From the NCBI RefSeq assembly GCF_019112525.1, contig NZ_CP077800.1, positions 2,232,001-2,296,000 on the forward strand: a DNA stretch of 64,000 nucleotides. The letters run 5' to 3'. The notes below the pieces were generated by a model. The model saw only the letters and a list, made by a program, of their open reading frames with translations, was not told the DNA's origin and searched no databases. Shown here piece by piece: positions 1 through 9,507 of the stretch (the stretch's first letter is position 1; the number at the start of each line of letters is the position of its first letter). Source of the stretch: Modestobacter sp. L9-4. GTDB taxonomy: Bacteria; Actinomycetota; Actinomycetes; Mycobacteriales; Geodermatophilaceae. The position numbers and the translations under genes were made by a program.

Positions 1-551
1 GCACGGCCGAGGACGTCGCGAAGGTCCAGCCCATCTTCGACGCGCTGAAGCCGCCGGCCGAGGCCGCCGAGGGTGCCCCGGTCAACCCGGGCGCGGGCTT
101 CGTGCACGCCGGCCCCGTGGGCGCCGGGCACTTCGCCAAGATGGTCCACAACGGCATCGAGTACGCGATGATGCAGGCCTACGGCGAGGGCTACGAGCTG
201 CTGGAGAAGGTCGACCTGATCCAGGACGTTCCCGGCGTCGTCGCCTCCTGGACCCAGGGCACCGTCATCCGCTCCTGGCTGCTGGACCTGCTGGTCCGCG
301 CGCTCCAGGAGGACCCCGAGCTCGAGCGGATCACCGGCTACGCCGAGGACTCCGGCGAGGGCCGCTGGACCGTCGAGGCCGCGATCGACAACGCCGTCCC
401 GATGCCGGCGATCTCCGCCTCGCTGTTCGCCCGCTTCTCCTCGCGTCAGGACGACTCCCCGACGATGAAGGCCGTCGCCGCGCTGCGCAACCAGTTCGGT
501 GGCCACGCGGTGCGCTCCATCGACACCGGGGTGGCCGAGAAGCCCGCCTGA
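1..551 (+). CDS. gnd: 6-phosphogluconate dehydrogenase, decarboxylating (3' part; 5' end lies outside the window)
   Basis: The open frame runs in from the window edge and stops with TGA at 549-551, leaving the C-terminal 182 residues. The visible part has the 6PGDH signature around VGAGHFAKMVHNGIEY, where Lys and Asn sit in the substrate site, followed by the all-alpha C-terminal domain. The family converts 6-phosphogluconate and NAD(P)+ to ribulose 5-phosphate, CO2 and NAD(P)H in the cytosol. The tail after the helical domain is short, as in the roughly 300-residue actinobacterial/YqeC-type enzymes rather than the 470-residue E. coli type. A gnd gene between dnaN and recF is a classical actinobacterial arrangement, so dnaA-dnaN are expected just upstream. 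A nested hairpin follows the stop codon immediately. Confidence 0.93.
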   Translation, partial: TAEDVAKVQPIFDALKPPAEAAEGAPVNPGAGFVHAGPVGAGHFAKMVHNGIEYAMMQAYGEGYELLEKVDLIQDVPGVVASWTQGTVIRSWLLDLLVRALQEDPELERITGYAEDSGEGRWTVEAAIDNAVPMPAISASLFARFSSRQDDSPTMKAVAALRNQFGGHAVRSIDTGVAEKPA

Positions 552-610
552 TGGAGGACCCCCTTGCCCCCCGCCACGAGCGAGCTCGTGGCGGGACCCT
601 GCGAGGGGAC
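552..610 (+). repeat. Nested-hairpin repeat, copy A (probable terminator)
   Basis: The element starts at the gnd stop codon. An outer stem (560-567 with 601-608, CCCCTTGC with GCGAGGGG, one G-U pair) encloses a perfect 11-bp inner hairpin (570-580 with 585-595, CCCGCCACGAG with CTCGTGGCGGG, loop CGAG). The same architecture recurs at 6794, 9289, 12979 and 59097, each time directly after a gene. There is no T-tract, as is usual for actinobacterial intrinsic terminators. Terminator function is inference. Confidence 0.75.
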
Positions 611-664
611 CTCACCCGTGCTCCGCACGGAACCCGTTCCAGCACGTCGTCGGAGGTCTGAACC

Positions 665-1861
665 GTGTACCTCCGGCACCTCCAGGTCGGCCAGTTCCGC
701 AGCTGGGAGCTGGCCGACCTGGCGCTCACCCCCGGACCGACGGTGCTCGTCGGCCGCAACGGCCAGGGCAAGACGAACCTGGTCGAGGCGGTCGGCTACC
801 TGGCCACGCTGGGCAGCCACCGGGTCTCCGCCGACGCCCCCCTCGTGCGGCACGGCGCCACCCAGGCCGTCGTCCGGGCGGCGCTGCGCAAGGACGACCG
901 CGAGCTGCTCGTCGAGGTGGAGATCAACCCGGGCCGGGCCAACCGGGTGCGGGTCAACCGCGCCCCGCTGCCCCGCCCGCGCGAGCTGCTCGGGCTGGTC
1001 AAGACCGTGCTGTTCGCCCCCGAGGACCTGGCCCTGGTGCGCGGCGACCCGGCCGAGCGTCGCCGGTTCCTCGACGACCTGCTGGTCAGCCGCACGCCTC
1101 GGCTGGCCGGGGTGCGCAGCGACTACGACCGGGTGCTCAAGCAGCGCAACGCCCTGCTGAAGACGGCGAAGCTGGCCCGCGGCAACGCGCTGGCCACCCT
1201 CGAGGTCTGGGACGGTCACCTCACGCAGCTGGGTGGCCAGCTGCTCGAGGCCCGGCTGCAGCTGGTCGCCGACCTGGCCCCCTACGTCACCGACGCCTAC
1301 GCCGGGGTCGCCGGACCGGGAGCCGACCGGGCCGCGCTGGGCTACACCAGCAGCGTGCCGCTGGCCGGCGACGGCACCCCGGCCGACCCCGACCGTGCAC
1401 TGCCCCGTGCCGAGGAGCTCGCCGCGGCGCTGGCCGACCGGATCGCCGAGCGCCGCAAGGAGGAGGTCGACCGCGGGATCACCCTGGTCGGCCCGCACCG
1501 CGACGACCTGGTGCTGCACCTGGGCCCGGCCCCGGCCAAGGGCTACGCCAGCCACGGGGAGTCCTGGTCCTTCGCCCTCGCCGTGAAGCTGGCCTGCTTC
1601 GCCCTGCTGCGCGCCGAGGGCGACGACCCGATCCTCATCCTGGACGACGTCTTCGCCGAGCTGGACGCCGGCCGCCGCTCGGCGCTGGCCGAGGTCGCCG
1701 GCAGCGCCGAGCAGACGCTGATCACCGCCGCCGTCGCCGAGGACGTGCCCCCGGCGCTGCGCGGCACCCGGGTGCAGGTCGCCGACGGCCGGGCGACGGT
1801 GCTGGCTGCCGAGAACGAGGACGTCGACGAGGACGAGGACGTGGAGGTGCACGGTGGCTGA
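665..1861 (+). CDS. recF: DNA replication and repair protein RecF
   Basis: This 398-residue SMC-like ATPase loads or stabilises RecA at single-stranded gaps together with RecO and RecR. Walker A is G30-RNGQGK-T37, near the N-terminus as in all RecF proteins. Walker B is the [12 protein letters not shown] stretch near residue 325, preceded by the ABC-type signature region. The length fits the family. The GTG start has GGAGG at 652-656 with an 8-base spacer. The C-terminal tail is very acidic (repeated Glu/Asp), which is an ordinary lineage feature. The last 8 bases overlap the next gene, so the two are translationally coupled. The order gnd-recF-DUF721 is conserved next to oriC in actinobacteria. 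Confidence 0.95.
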   Translation: MYLRHLQVGQFRSWELADLALTPGPTVLVGRNGQGKTNLVEAVGYLATLGSHRVSADAPLVRHGATQAVVRAALRKDDRELLVEVEINPGRANRVRVNRAPLPRPRELLGLVKTVLFAPEDLALVRGDPAERRRFLDDLLVSRTPRLAGVRSDYDRVLKQRNALLKTAKLARGNALATLEVWDGHLTQLGGQLLEARLQLVADLAPYVTDAYAGVAGPGADRAALGYTSSVPLAGDGTPADPDRALPRAEELAAALADRIAERRKEEVDRGITLVGPHRDDLVLHLGPAPAKGYASHGESWSFALAVKLACFALLRAEGDDPILILDDVFAELDAGRRSALAEVAGSAEQTLITAAVAEDVPPALRGTRVQVADGRATVLAAENEDVDEDEDVEVHGG

Positions 1862-2354
1862 GGAACGACCCGCACGCCCCTCCGACATCGCCCGGGCAGC
1901 GCTCGAGGCGGCCCGGGCGGCATCGGCGTCCCGGCCGCAGCCCACTCGCCGCCGCATCGCCGGCCCGCGCCGCCGGTGGACCGGTCCCGGGCCCGGCGCC
2001 GACGACCCCCAGACTCTGGGCTCGCTGGTCGACTCCCTGATCAGCCAGCAGGACTGGACCGCCCGCACCAAGGTCGGCAGCGTCTTCGGCCGCTGGGACG
2101 CCCTGGTCGGCGCGGACATCGCCGCCCACTGCCGGCCGGAGTCGCTCAACGAGGGCGAGCTGCTGGTCGTCGCCGAGTCGACGGCCTGGGCCACGCAGCT
2201 GCGGTTGCTGGCCCCGAGCATCCTGGGCCGGCTGCGCGCCGGGGTGGGCGGGGACGTCGTGACCAGGCTGCGCGTTGTCGGTCCGACGGCCCCGAGCTGG
2301 AAGAAGGGCCCGCGCACCGTGCGCGGGCGGGGGCCGCGCGACACGTACGGCTGA
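1854..2354 (+). CDS. DUF721 / DciA-like protein
   Basis: This is a 166-residue protein with a basic, probably disordered N-terminus (residues 1-45) and a C-terminal DUF721 domain (about 55-145, including the region [20 protein letters not shown] and [10 protein letters not shown]). DUF721 proteins are related to DciA, the helicase-operating protein that interacts with DnaB in most bacteria. Its place directly after recF matches Rv0004 of M. tuberculosis. The GTG start overlaps recF by 8 bases. A role in replication initiation is inferred from the family, and nothing here shows it directly. Confidence 0.85.
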   Translation: MAEERPARPSDIARAALEAARAASASRPQPTRRRIAGPRRRWTGPGPGADDPQTLGSLVDSLISQQDWTARTKVGSVFGRWDALVGADIAAHCRPESLNEGELLVVAESTAWATQLRLLAPSILGRLRAGVGGDVVTRLRVVGPTAPSWKKGPRTVRGRGPRDTYG

Positions 2355-2411
2355 GGTGCCCCGTGGTGGGCACCCGGTGAGCAGACACGGCGAGACGAGG
2401 AGCACCCGGCG

Positions 2412-3473
2412 ATGAGCAGCCCGCGCGACCGCGACGGCGACGGCTTCGAGGACGGCCGCCCGGCCGGCTGGCAGGAGCCGGCCCACCTGGGCGGCGACCC
2501 CGCGCCCGGCAGCGACCCCGCGCCCGGCGGCGGTCCCGCGGCCGGCAGCGACCCCGCGGCCGGCGGCGGCCCTGCAGCCGGCGGCGCGACACCTCGCGAC
2601 CCGGCCCGACCGGACACGCCCGCCGCCGGGTCCACCGGCAGCACGGCTGCCGACGGCGCGGGCTGGCAGCCCGCCGGCTGGGACCTGCCGGCGGTCGAGC
2701 CCGACCGCCCCGGCCTCCCTGCCGCGGCCCCGGCCCCGGCACCCACCCCCTGGCCCGCCGACGAGCCCGTCACCAAGGACGACCCGGGCACCGGCCGCCC
2801 GCGGCGCGGCCTCGGCGGCCTGTTCGGTGGTCGCGCCCGGCCCGAGGAGCAGCCGCAGGGGCCCGACGACCGGTCCGAGGAGCCCCGGCCCGCACCCGAC
2901 CCGGCCGACCCCTTCGGCACGCTGGCGTGGGCCCGGCAGTGGGGATGGGTCCCCTCCGACGGCACCAGCCCCCAGGACGCCGAGCTGGTCCCGCTCCTGC
3001 AGAGCGCACCGGTGCGCCCGGGCCGCGACGACCGCCCCAGCCGTGTGCTGCGCGGCCGCGGCGACGGCCTGGACCTGGTCGCCTTCGACATCGCCTCCCC
3101 GGTCGGCCGCGACTGGGTCAGCACCCACGCGGTGACCGCCGCCCCGGTGCTCGGCGCGGTGCCCGGCTTCCGGTTGTCCCCGGCCCGGCTGTGGCGGCAC
3201 GGCACCGGCGGGCTGCTGCAGATCCCCAGCCCCGACCCCGAGTTCGACCGTCGCTGGGTGCTCATGGCCGCCGAGGACGGACCCCAGGTGCGCCGGCTGG
3301 TCGCCGACCCGCTGGTCCGCCAGTCGCTGCTGGGCACCGACGACGGCGACGAGATCTGGACGGCCGCGGGCTTCCTGGCCGCCGTCCGCCCTGATCCCAA
3401 CCGCCCCCAGCTGATCGAGCACCACGCCCGGCTCCTGGCCGCCGTCGCCGGCGCCCTGGCCGCCGCCGGGTGA
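2412..3473 (+). CDS. Unrecognised protein with Pro/Gly/Asp-rich repeat N-terminus
   Basis: This gene encodes 353 residues and I cannot assign a function. Residues 1-150 are low-complexity and include five hexapeptide repeats of the form (G/S)DPAPG or GGPAAG. Residues about 165-350 are a compact domain with conserved-looking aromatic positions (LAWARQWGWVPSDG, RLSPARLWRHG, EIWTAAGFLAAV). There is no signal peptide or membrane segment. The ATG has GAGGAG about 10 bases upstream. The stop overlaps the GTG of the ABC exporter (GTGA), so the two are co-translated and the protein may be an accessory of that exporter. It is absent from the M. tuberculosis version of this locus. Confidence 0.75.
   Translation: MSSPRDRDGDGFEDGRPAGWQEPAHLGGDPAPGSDPAPGGGPAAGSDPAAGGGPAAGGATPRDPARPDTPAAGSTGSTAADGAGWQPAGWDLPAVEPDRPGLPAAAPAPAPTPWPADEPVTKDDPGTGRPRRGLGGLFGGRARPEEQPQGPDDRSEEPRPAPDPADPFGTLAWARQWGWVPSDGTSPQDAELVPLLQSAPVRPGRDDRPSRVLRGRGDGLDLVAFDIASPVGRDWVSTHAVTAAPVLGAVPGFRLSPARLWRHGTGGLLQIPSPDPEFDRRWVLMAAEDGPQVRRLVADPLVRQSLLGTDDGDEIWTAAGFLAAVRPDPNRPQLIEHHARLLAAVAGALAAAG
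2493..2582 (+). repeat. Five 18-bp coding repeats (hexapeptide repeat)
   Basis: Five in-frame 18-bp units encode GDPAPG, SDPAPG, GGPAAG, SDPAAG and GGPAAG. The period is a multiple of three, so unit gain or loss would keep the frame, unlike the 19-bp repeat at 43482. Confidence 0.8.
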
Positions 3474-5263
3474 CCACCGGGGACACCGCACGCGCGGCCG
3501 GACCGGCCGGGAAGCCGCCCTCGGCCGGGTTGCGGGAACTGCTGCCGCTGCTGCGCCCGCACCGCCGGGCGCTGGCCGCCGCCGCGGTGCTCTCGCTGGT
3601 CTCGGCCGCGGCGTCCCTGGCCCAGCCCGCGCTCGTGGGCCGGGTGATCAGCGCGGTCGGCTCCGGTGGTGCGGTGCTGCCCGGCGTCCTGGCCCTGGTC
3701 GTCGTCCTGGTGCTGGCCTCCGTGCTCGGCGCGGGGCAGCAGTTCCTGCTGCAGCGCACCGCCGAGGGCGTCGTGCTGTCCACCCGCCGGCTGCTGGCCG
3801 ACCGGCTGCTGCGGCTCCCGGTCGCCGAGTACGACCGCCGCCGCACCGGTGACCTGATGTCGCGGGTCGGTTCGGACACCACCCTGCTGCGGGCCACGGT
3901 CACCAGCGGCGTGGTCGAGCTGGCCGGGTCGGTGGTCGTCGGCGTCGGTGCCCTGATCGCCATGGCGGTGGTCGACGTCTGGCTGCTGCTGGTCACGGTG
4001 CTGGCGGTGAGCGTCGGGGTGACGGTGGCCGTGCTCGCCTCCCGGCGGGTGCGCGAGCTCTCCCGGCAGGCGCAGGAGCAGGTCGGGGAGATGAGCTCCG
4101 CCGTCGAGCGCGCGCTGTCGGCGGTGCGCACCATCCGGGCCAGCGGGGCGACCGAGCGGGAGGTGGCCACGGTCGGCGTCAGCGCGGAGCGGGCGTTCGG
4201 GGCCGGGGTGCAGGTCGCCCGGCTGCAGGCGCTGGTCTCCCCGGCGGCGGGCATCGCGGTGCAGGGCGCGTTCCTCGCCGTCCTGGGCCTGGGCGGGTAC
4301 CGGGTGGCCACCGGCTCGATCGCCGTGGCCGACCTGGTCGCCTTCATCCTGTACCTGTTCCTGCTGATCAGGCCGCTGGGCGAGGTGATCAGCAGCTACA
4401 CCCAGCTGCAGACCGGGCTCGGTGCCCTCGCCCGGGTGCAGGAGGTGCTCTCCCTCGACCCCGAGCACGACGACGTGCCCGAGCGCCCCGGCCGCTCGCC
4501 GGTGGTGCTGCGCATGCCCACCGCCGGTGACCCGGTGCCGCTGCTCGAGCTGGACGGCGTCGGCTTCGGCTACCCGGACGGCACCCCGGTGCTCAGCGAC
4601 GTCTCCTTCGCCGTCCCCGCGGGGAGCCGGGTGGCCCTGGTCGGGCCGTCGGGTGCGGGCAAGTCGACCGTGCTGGCGCTGGTCGAGGGCTTCTACCCGC
4701 TCTCGGCCGGCGCGGTCCGGTGGGCCGGCACCGACACCCGTGAGCTGCCGCGGGCCGCGTTGCGTGCCCGGATGGGCTACGTCGAGCAGGAGGCGCCGGT
4801 GCTCGCCGGCACCGTGCGGCAGAACCTCCAGCTGGCCACCCCGGACGCCACCGACGAGCAGCTCTGGTCCGCGCTGGCCGACGTCGGGCTCACCGGCGTC
4901 GTCGAGCGCTCACCGCTCGGGCTCGACGTGCCGGTCGGGGACGACGGCGTGCTGCTCTCCGGCGGGGAGCGCCAGCGGCTGGCCATCGCCCGGTCGCTGC
5001 TGTCCCGCCCGGCGCTGCTGCTGCTCGACGAGCCCACCGCCAGCCTCGACGCCCGCAACGAGGGCCTGCTGCGCGACACCCTGGCCGCCGCGTCCGCCGA
5101 CCGGGCGCTGCTGGTGGTCGCCCACCGGCTGTCGACCGTGCTCGACAGCGACCGGATCGTCGTCCTGGACGCCGGCCGGGTCGTCGCCGCCGGGACGCAC
5201 GACGAGCTGGTCGACACCAGCCCGCTCTACCGCGAGCTCGCCACCGCCCAGCTGCTGGTCTAG
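3470..5263 (+). CDS. ABC transporter, fused permease and ATPase (exporter type)
   Basis: This 597-residue half-transporter has six transmembrane helices in residues about 25-310 (type IV exporter fold) followed by a nucleotide-binding domain. Visible motifs are Walker A GPSGAGKST, Q-loop YVEQEAP, signature LSGGERQR, Walker B LLLLDEPTASLD and switch VAHRLST. Each half of a homodimer would therefore carry complete ATP sites. The substrate cannot be told from sequence; lipids, drugs or peptides are possible. The GTG start overlaps the previous stop by 4 bases. The downstream gene is separated by about 120 bases that contain a parS palindrome. Confidence 0.9.
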   Translation: MTTGDTARAAGPAGKPPSAGLRELLPLLRPHRRALAAAAVLSLVSAAASLAQPALVGRVISAVGSGGAVLPGVLALVVVLVLASVLGAGQQFLLQRTAEGVVLSTRRLLADRLLRLPVAEYDRRRTGDLMSRVGSDTTLLRATVTSGVVELAGSVVVGVGALIAMAVVDVWLLLVTVLAVSVGVTVAVLASRRVRELSRQAQEQVGEMSSAVERALSAVRTIRASGATEREVATVGVSAERAFGAGVQVARLQALVSPAAGIAVQGAFLAVLGLGGYRVATGSIAVADLVAFILYLFLLIRPLGEVISSYTQLQTGLGALARVQEVLSLDPEHDDVPERPGRSPVVLRMPTAGDPVPLLELDGVGFGYPDGTPVLSDVSFAVPAGSRVALVGPSGAGKSTVLALVEGFYPLSAGAVRWAGTDTRELPRAALRARMGYVEQEAPVLAGTVRQNLQLATPDATDEQLWSALADVGLTGVVERSPLGLDVPVGDDGVLLSGGERQRLAIARSLLSRPALLLLDEPTASLDARNEGLLRDTLAAASADRALLVVAHRLSTVLDSDRIVVLDAGRVVAAGTHDELVDTSPLYRELATAQLLV

Positions 5264-5296
5264 CCGCCCCGGGCAGGGCCGGTCACCGGTGCGGCC

Positions 5297-5310
5297 GTTC
5301 CACGTGGAAC
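5297..5310. other. parS: parS-like palindrome (ParB site candidate)
   Basis: The perfect 14-bp palindrome GTTCCACGTGGAAC lies in the spacer after the ABC exporter. It differs from the classical parS core GTTTCACGTGAAAC at one symmetric position. Identical copies lie at 28735 and 57811. Proximity to the origin supports a centromere role, and ParB binding itself is inferred. Confidence 0.75.
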
Positions 5311-5383
5311 ACCGCGCCGGTGGGGGTCGACAGGTGACCCGGCGCACAGGAGCATCCCTGCCACCACACAGGGAGGCACCGAC

Positions 5384-6793
5384 ATGGCGCTGGACACCGA
5401 GGACCGGTCCGCGAACGGCCAGCCGAGCCTGAAGCGGGTGATGGGCCCGGGGCTGCTGCTGCTGTTCATCGTCGGCGACATCCTGGGCACCGGCATCTAC
5501 GCCCTCACCGGGCAGGTGGCCGCCCAGGTGGGCGGGGTGGTGTGGCTGCCGTTCCTGGTCGCCTTCCTCGTCGCGCTGGTCACCGCGTTCAGCTACCTGG
5601 AGCTGGTCACCAAGTACCCGCAGGCCGCCGGCGCAGCGCTGTACACGCACAAGGCGTTCGGCATCCACTTCGTCACGTTCCTGGTCGCCTTCGCGGTGAT
5701 GAGCTCGGGCATCACCTCGGCCTCGACCGCGGCCCGCGCGTTCAGCGCCAACGCCGCCGAGGTGTTCGGGCTCGGCTTCGACGAGGGCATCGGCATCACC
5801 CTCATCGGGCTGGGCTTCATGAGCCTGGTCGCGCTGGTCAACCACCGCGGGGTCGGGGAGAGCGTCAAGGCCAACGTGGTGCTCACCTGCGTCGAGCTCA
5901 CCGGGCTGCTGATCGTCATCGGGGTCGGCGTCTGGGCGATCGGCGGCGGGGAGGGCGACTTCGGCCGGGTCACCGAGGTCGACACCGGCGACCGCTCGCT
6001 CATCGGCGGCGTCATCGCCGCGACCGGCCTGGCCTTCTTCGCCATGGTCGGCTTCGAGGACTCGGTGAACATGGCCGAGGAGTGCAAGGAGCCGCGGCGG
6101 ATCTTCCCCAAGGTGCTGCTGCTCGGCCTGGTGGCCACCGGCGTCATCTACGTGCTCGTGTCGATCTCGGCGATCGCGCTGGTGCCGGCCGACAGGCTCA
6201 GCGAGGGCGACACCCCGCTGCTGCAGGTCGTGCAGGCCGGTGCCCCCGGCTTCCCGATCGGCGTCTTCGGGGTCATCACCATGTTCGCCGTCGCCAACTC
6301 GGCGCTCATCAACATGCTGATGGCCAGCCGGCTGGTCTACGGCATGAGCAACCAGGGCGTCCTGCCCCCGCAGCTGGGCCGGGTGCACCGCACCCGCCGC
6401 ACGCCCACGACGGCGATCCTGTTCACCACCGCGCTGGCCTTCGGGCTGATCACCTTCGTCGGCGCCGTCCCGGCCCTGGGCGGGACGACGGCGCTGCTGC
6501 TGCTGCTCGTCTTCACCGTGGTCAACGTCGCCGTGCTCGTGCTCCGCCGCGACCACGTGGACGCCGACCACTTCCGCACGCCCACCGTGCTGCCCGTGGT
6601 CGGGGCGCTGGCCTGCGCCTTCCTGGCCACCCCCTGGGCCGGCCGGCCCGGTGAGCAGTACCGCATCGCCGGCGTGCTGCTCGTCGTCGGCGTCCTGCTG
6701 TGGGGCGTGACGGTGCTGGTCAACCGGCGCACCGGGCAGCCGGCGGCCCGGCTGGACCCCACCCAGCTCACCGGCGAGGGCCCGGTCAACTGA
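5384..6793 (+). CDS. APC-superfamily amino acid permease
   Basis: This protein of 469 residues has about 12 hydrophobic helices. The first helix carries the GDILGTGIYALTG motif, in which the unwound Gly-rich stretch binds the substrate backbone in the LeuT fold. The region SVNMAEECKEPRR after helix 6 is typical of APC permeases. It probably imports or exchanges an amino acid or polyamine across the cytoplasmic membrane, and the specificity is unknown. The ATG has AGGGAGG about 8 bases upstream. It is flanked by a parS-like site upstream and hairpin repeat copy B downstream, so it is probably a single transcription unit. Confidence 0.88.
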   Translation: MALDTEDRSANGQPSLKRVMGPGLLLLFIVGDILGTGIYALTGQVAAQVGGVVWLPFLVAFLVALVTAFSYLELVTKYPQAAGAALYTHKAFGIHFVTFLVAFAVMSSGITSASTAARAFSANAAEVFGLGFDEGIGITLIGLGFMSLVALVNHRGVGESVKANVVLTCVELTGLLIVIGVGVWAIGGGEGDFGRVTEVDTGDRSLIGGVIAATGLAFFAMVGFEDSVNMAEECKEPRRIFPKVLLLGLVATGVIYVLVSISAIALVPADRLSEGDTPLLQVVQAGAPGFPIGVFGVITMFAVANSALINMLMASRLVYGMSNQGVLPPQLGRVHRTRRTPTTAILFTTALAFGLITFVGAVPALGGTTALLLLLVFTVVNVAVLVLRRDHVDADHFRTPTVLPVVGALACAFLATPWAGRPGEQYRIAGVLLVVGVLLWGVTVLVNRRTGQPAARLDPTQLTGEGPVN

Positions 6794-6852
6794 GGGAGGA
6801 CCTCCTCGCCCCCCACCACTCGCCCCGCTCGCGGCGGGACCCTGCGAGGGGG
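6794..6852 (+). repeat. Nested-hairpin repeat, copy B
   Basis: The element begins at the permease stop. The outer stem pairs 6801-6809 (CCTCCTCGC) with 6844-6852 (GCGAGGGGG) over 9 bp with one wobble. The inner hairpin is decayed compared with the other copies. A second partial copy (GGTGGGACCTGCACGGGG) follows near 6875-6895. Confidence 0.65.
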
Positions 6853-7249
6853 CCGCACGACACCAGGGGCCCCGCTCCCGGTGGGACCTGCACGGGGCCG
6901 CGACGCCCCGGCCTCCGCTGGTGGGAGGCCCGGCCAAGGGGGCTGCGCCGCACGGGGGGTGCGGCTCACCGCGGGCCTGTGAGGTGGCTGAGGTCGCCGT
7001 GTCGACAGCCGGGTCCCAAGCGCCGCAGGACGGCGTGTCCCGGCGGGGGGCAAGACGGGTGGTGGTCGCCGATCCGGCAGGGGCTCTCACGGGACGTCAG
7101 GGCGTGGACAGCGCCTCCTGGCCCGCCGCACCCGGTACGCTGGAGGGGACACACCGCCAGCAGCCCTCTCAGAGCCGCCCTGCGCCGGTCGACGCCTGCG
7201 TCGACGTGGTCGCCCCCGGCTGAGCGGCTGCGCAAGAGAAGGGCCCCAC
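6853..7249. other. Non-coding spacer upstream of gyrB
   Basis: I find no convincing gene here. The first 90 bases are hairpin-rich: a partial repeat copy, then a bulged 9-bp stem at 6908-6933. The remaining roughly 300 bases should hold the gyrB promoter. TACGCT at 7136-7141 is a possible -10 hexamer, but I see no good -35 at normal spacing. Confidence 0.5.
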
Positions 7250-9283
7250 GTGGTCGCAGCGCCCCAGAACGAGACCGCCTACTCCGGCAGCTCCATCACC
7301 GTGCTGGAAGGGCTGGAGGCGGTCCGCAAGCGCCCCGGCATGTACATCGGCTCCACCGGCGAGCGCGGCCTGCACCACATGGTGTGGGAGGTCGTGGACA
7401 ACGCCGTCGACGAGCACCTCGCCGGCTGGTGCGACACCGTCCGCGTGACCCTGCTGGCCGACGGCGGCGTCCGGGTCGAGGACAACGGCCGTGGCATCCC
7501 GGTCGACATGCACCCGGTCGAGAAGCGCCCCACCGTCGAGGTCGTGCTGACGATCCTGCACGCCGGCGGCAAGTTCGACGGCAAGAGCTACGGCGTCTCC
7601 GGTGGCCTGCACGGCGTCGGCGTCACCGTGGTCAACGCGCTGTCCACCGAGCTCGACGTGACCATCTGGACCAAGGGGTCCGAGTGGCACCAGCACTACG
7701 ACCTGGCCAAGCCGGGCACGCTCACCGAGGTCGGGCCGACCGACAAGCGCGGCACGGCGATCACCTTCTGGGCCGACGGGTCGATCTTCGAGACCACCCA
7801 CTTCTCCTACGACACGATCGCCCGCCGCCTGCAGGAGATGGCCTTCCTCAACAAGGGCCTGAAGATCGTCCTGCGCGACGAGCGCCCCGGGCAGGGCAAG
7901 GCCGAGACCGGCATCGGCGAGGAGTCGCTGGTCGAGCACGCCGCCCCGGCCGAGGCCGTCGAGGAGGCCTTCGAGCCCACCGAGGTCACCTGGCAGTACG
8001 ACCAGGGCTTGGTCGACTACGTCGCCTACCTGAACCGCCGCAAGTCCCCGATCCACAAGTCGGTCATCGGCTTCTCCGCCGACGGCGTCGGCAAGAACGA
8101 CACCGCGATGTCGGTCGAGGTCGCGATGCAGTGGTCGGACGCCTACTCCGAGTCGGTGCACACCTTCGCCAACATCATCAACACCCACGAGGGCGGCACG
8201 CACGAGGAGGGCTTCCGGGCGGCCCTCACCTCGATCGTCAACCGGTACGCCAAGGACAAGGGCATCCTCAAGGCCAAGGACGACGCCCTGACCGGCGACG
8301 ACATCCGTGAGGGCCTGGCCTGCATCGTCTCGGTGAAGCTGGGCGACCCGCAGTTCGAGGGCCAGACGAAGACCAAGCTCGGCAACACCGAGGTCAAGGG
8401 CTTCGTGCAGAAGGTCTGCAACGACCAGATCGGCCACTGGTTCGAGTCGAACCCGGCCGAGGCGAAGTTCATCATCACCAAGGCCGCCTCCGCCGCCCGC
8501 GCCCGCCGCGCGGCGCAGGACGCCCGCAAGCTGGCCCGCAAGAGCCTGCTGAGCGTCAGCGGCCTGCCGGGCAAGCTCTCGGACTGCCGGTCCACCGACC
8601 CGCGCAACTCCGAGGTCTACATCGTCGAGGGCGACTCGGCCGGTGGTTCGGCCAAGTCCGGCCGCGACTCGATGTACCAGGCGATCCTGCCCATCCGCGG
8701 CAAGATCATCAACGTCGAGAAGGCGCGCATCGACCGGGTCCTCAAGAACACCGAGGTCCAGTCGATGATCACCGCGTTCGGCACCGGCATCCACGACGAG
8801 TTCGACCTGACCAAGCTCCGCTATCACAAGATCATCCTGATGGCGGACGCCGACGTCGACGGTCAGCACATCACCACGCTGCTGCTCACGCTGCTGTTCC
8901 GCTTCATGCGCCCGCTGGTCGAGGCCGGCCACGTCTACCTGGCCGCGCCGCCGCTGTACAAGATCAAGTGGGGCGGCAAGGTCGGCCTGGAGTACGCCTA
9001 CTCCGACCGCGAGCGCGACGCGCTGCTCAAGGCCGGCGCCGAGGCGGGTCGCAAGATCCCCAAGGACGACGGCATCCAGCGGTTCAAGGGCCTGGGCGAG
9101 ATGGACGCCAAGGAGCTGTGGGAGACCACCATGGACCCCGACACCCGGATCCTGCGCCAGGTCACCCTGGACGACGCCGCCGCTGCCGACGAGATCTTCA
9201 GCGTCCTCATGGGCGAGGACGTCGAGGCCCGCCGCAGCTTCATCACCCGCAACGCCAAGGACGTCCGCTTCCTGGACGTCTGA
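7250..9283 (+). CDS. gyrB: DNA gyrase subunit B
   Basis: This 677-residue ATPase subunit of gyrase drives negative supercoiling with GyrA. The GHKL ATPase motifs are EVVDNAVDE (E47, N51), DNGRGIP (D78) and [15 protein letters not shown]. The TOPRIM domain is marked by [14 protein letters not shown] and the metal-binding DADVDGQH. The C-terminal QRFKGLGEM contacts GyrA. There is no long insertion in the TOPRIM domain, as expected outside the gammaproteobacteria. The GTG start at 7250 is preceded by GAGAAGGG. gyrA lies 230 bases downstream, a larger spacer than usual that contains two hairpins, so gyrA may have its own promoter. Confidence 0.97.
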   Translation: MVAAPQNETAYSGSSITVLEGLEAVRKRPGMYIGSTGERGLHHMVWEVVDNAVDEHLAGWCDTVRVTLLADGGVRVEDNGRGIPVDMHPVEKRPTVEVVLTILHAGGKFDGKSYGVSGGLHGVGVTVVNALSTELDVTIWTKGSEWHQHYDLAKPGTLTEVGPTDKRGTAITFWADGSIFETTHFSYDTIARRLQEMAFLNKGLKIVLRDERPGQGKAETGIGEESLVEHAAPAEAVEEAFEPTEVTWQYDQGLVDYVAYLNRRKSPIHKSVIGFSADGVGKNDTAMSVEVAMQWSDAYSESVHTFANIINTHEGGTHEEGFRAALTSIVNRYAKDKGILKAKDDALTGDDIREGLACIVSVKLGDPQFEGQTKTKLGNTEVKGFVQKVCNDQIGHWFESNPAEAKFIITKAASAARARRAAQDARKLARKSLLSVSGLPGKLSDCRSTDPRNSEVYIVEGDSAGGSAKSGRDSMYQAILPIRGKIINVEKARIDRVLKNTEVQSMITAFGTGIHDEFDLTKLRYHKIILMADADVDGQHITTLLLTLLFRFMRPLVEAGHVYLAAPPLYKIKWGGKVGLEYAYSDRERDALLKAGAEAGRKIPKDDGIQRFKGLGEMDAKELWETTMDPDTRILRQVTLDDAAAADEIFSVLMGEDVEARRSFITRNAKDVRFLDV

Positions 9284-9288
9284 CGAAG

Positions 9289-9344
9289 GGCCCCCTCGCC
9301 TCCCGGGTCACGCTCCGCGCGACCCGGGGCCCTGCGTGGGGGCC
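9289..9344 (+). repeat. Nested-hairpin repeat, copy C
   Basis: This copy lies 5 bases after the gyrB stop. The outer stem pairs 9289-9299 with 9334-9344 (GGCCCCCTCGC with GCGTGGGGGCC, one mismatch). The inner stem pairs CCCGGGTC (9302-9309) with GACCCGGG (9321-9328) and continues for 3 bp beyond an A-C mismatch. The stem sequences differ from copies A and E but the pairing is kept. Confidence 0.7.
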
Positions 9345-9393
9345 GAAGGCGTCCATCTGGGCGCTGTATGACCAGACGGGTGACCGTCGTGGA

Positions 9394-9431
9394 CGCCACG
9401 CCGGGGCAGTGACCAGCTGCCCGGCGTGGCG
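9394..9431. promoter_or_regulatory. Strong hairpin in the gyrB-gyrA spacer
   Basis: CGCCACGCCGGGGCAG (9394-9409) pairs with CTGCCCGGCGTGGCG (9417-9431), giving 15 bp with one bulged G and a 7-base loop. It could terminate or attenuate read-through from gyrB, or shape the gyrA leader. The function is inferred. Confidence 0.45.
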
Positions 9432-9475
9432 ACCGCACCGGCGATGACTTCTCACTCGCTGGCTGACCTGGGCAT

Positions 9476-9507
9476 TTGTCCACCGCTGTGCATCGACTTG
9501 TGGAGAA
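9476..9507. promoter_or_regulatory. Pair of DnaA-box-like words before gyrA
   Basis: TTGTCCACC (9476-9484) and the inverted TGTGGAGAA (9499-9507, read as TTCTCCACA on the other strand) face each other just before the gyrA GTG. Both are within one mismatch of TTNTCCACA. They suggest, but do not prove, DnaA input on gyrA. Confidence 0.35.

Noticed and set aside
446-4468. A 1340-codon open frame on the minus strand across recF, DUF721 and the ABC exporter
   Set aside because: It is a shadow of plus-strand genes with clear motifs; very high GC keeps antisense frames open. The translation is low-complexity and has no domain.
6551-6562. CACGTGG words inside genes (for example near 6553, 24169, 31014) as further parS sites
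   Set aside because: They lack the symmetric GTTC/GAAC flanks and lie within coding sequence.
6921-7223. A 100-residue open frame upstream of gyrB
   Set aside because: There is no ribosome site and no family resemblance, and it crosses hairpins and the expected gyrB promoter.
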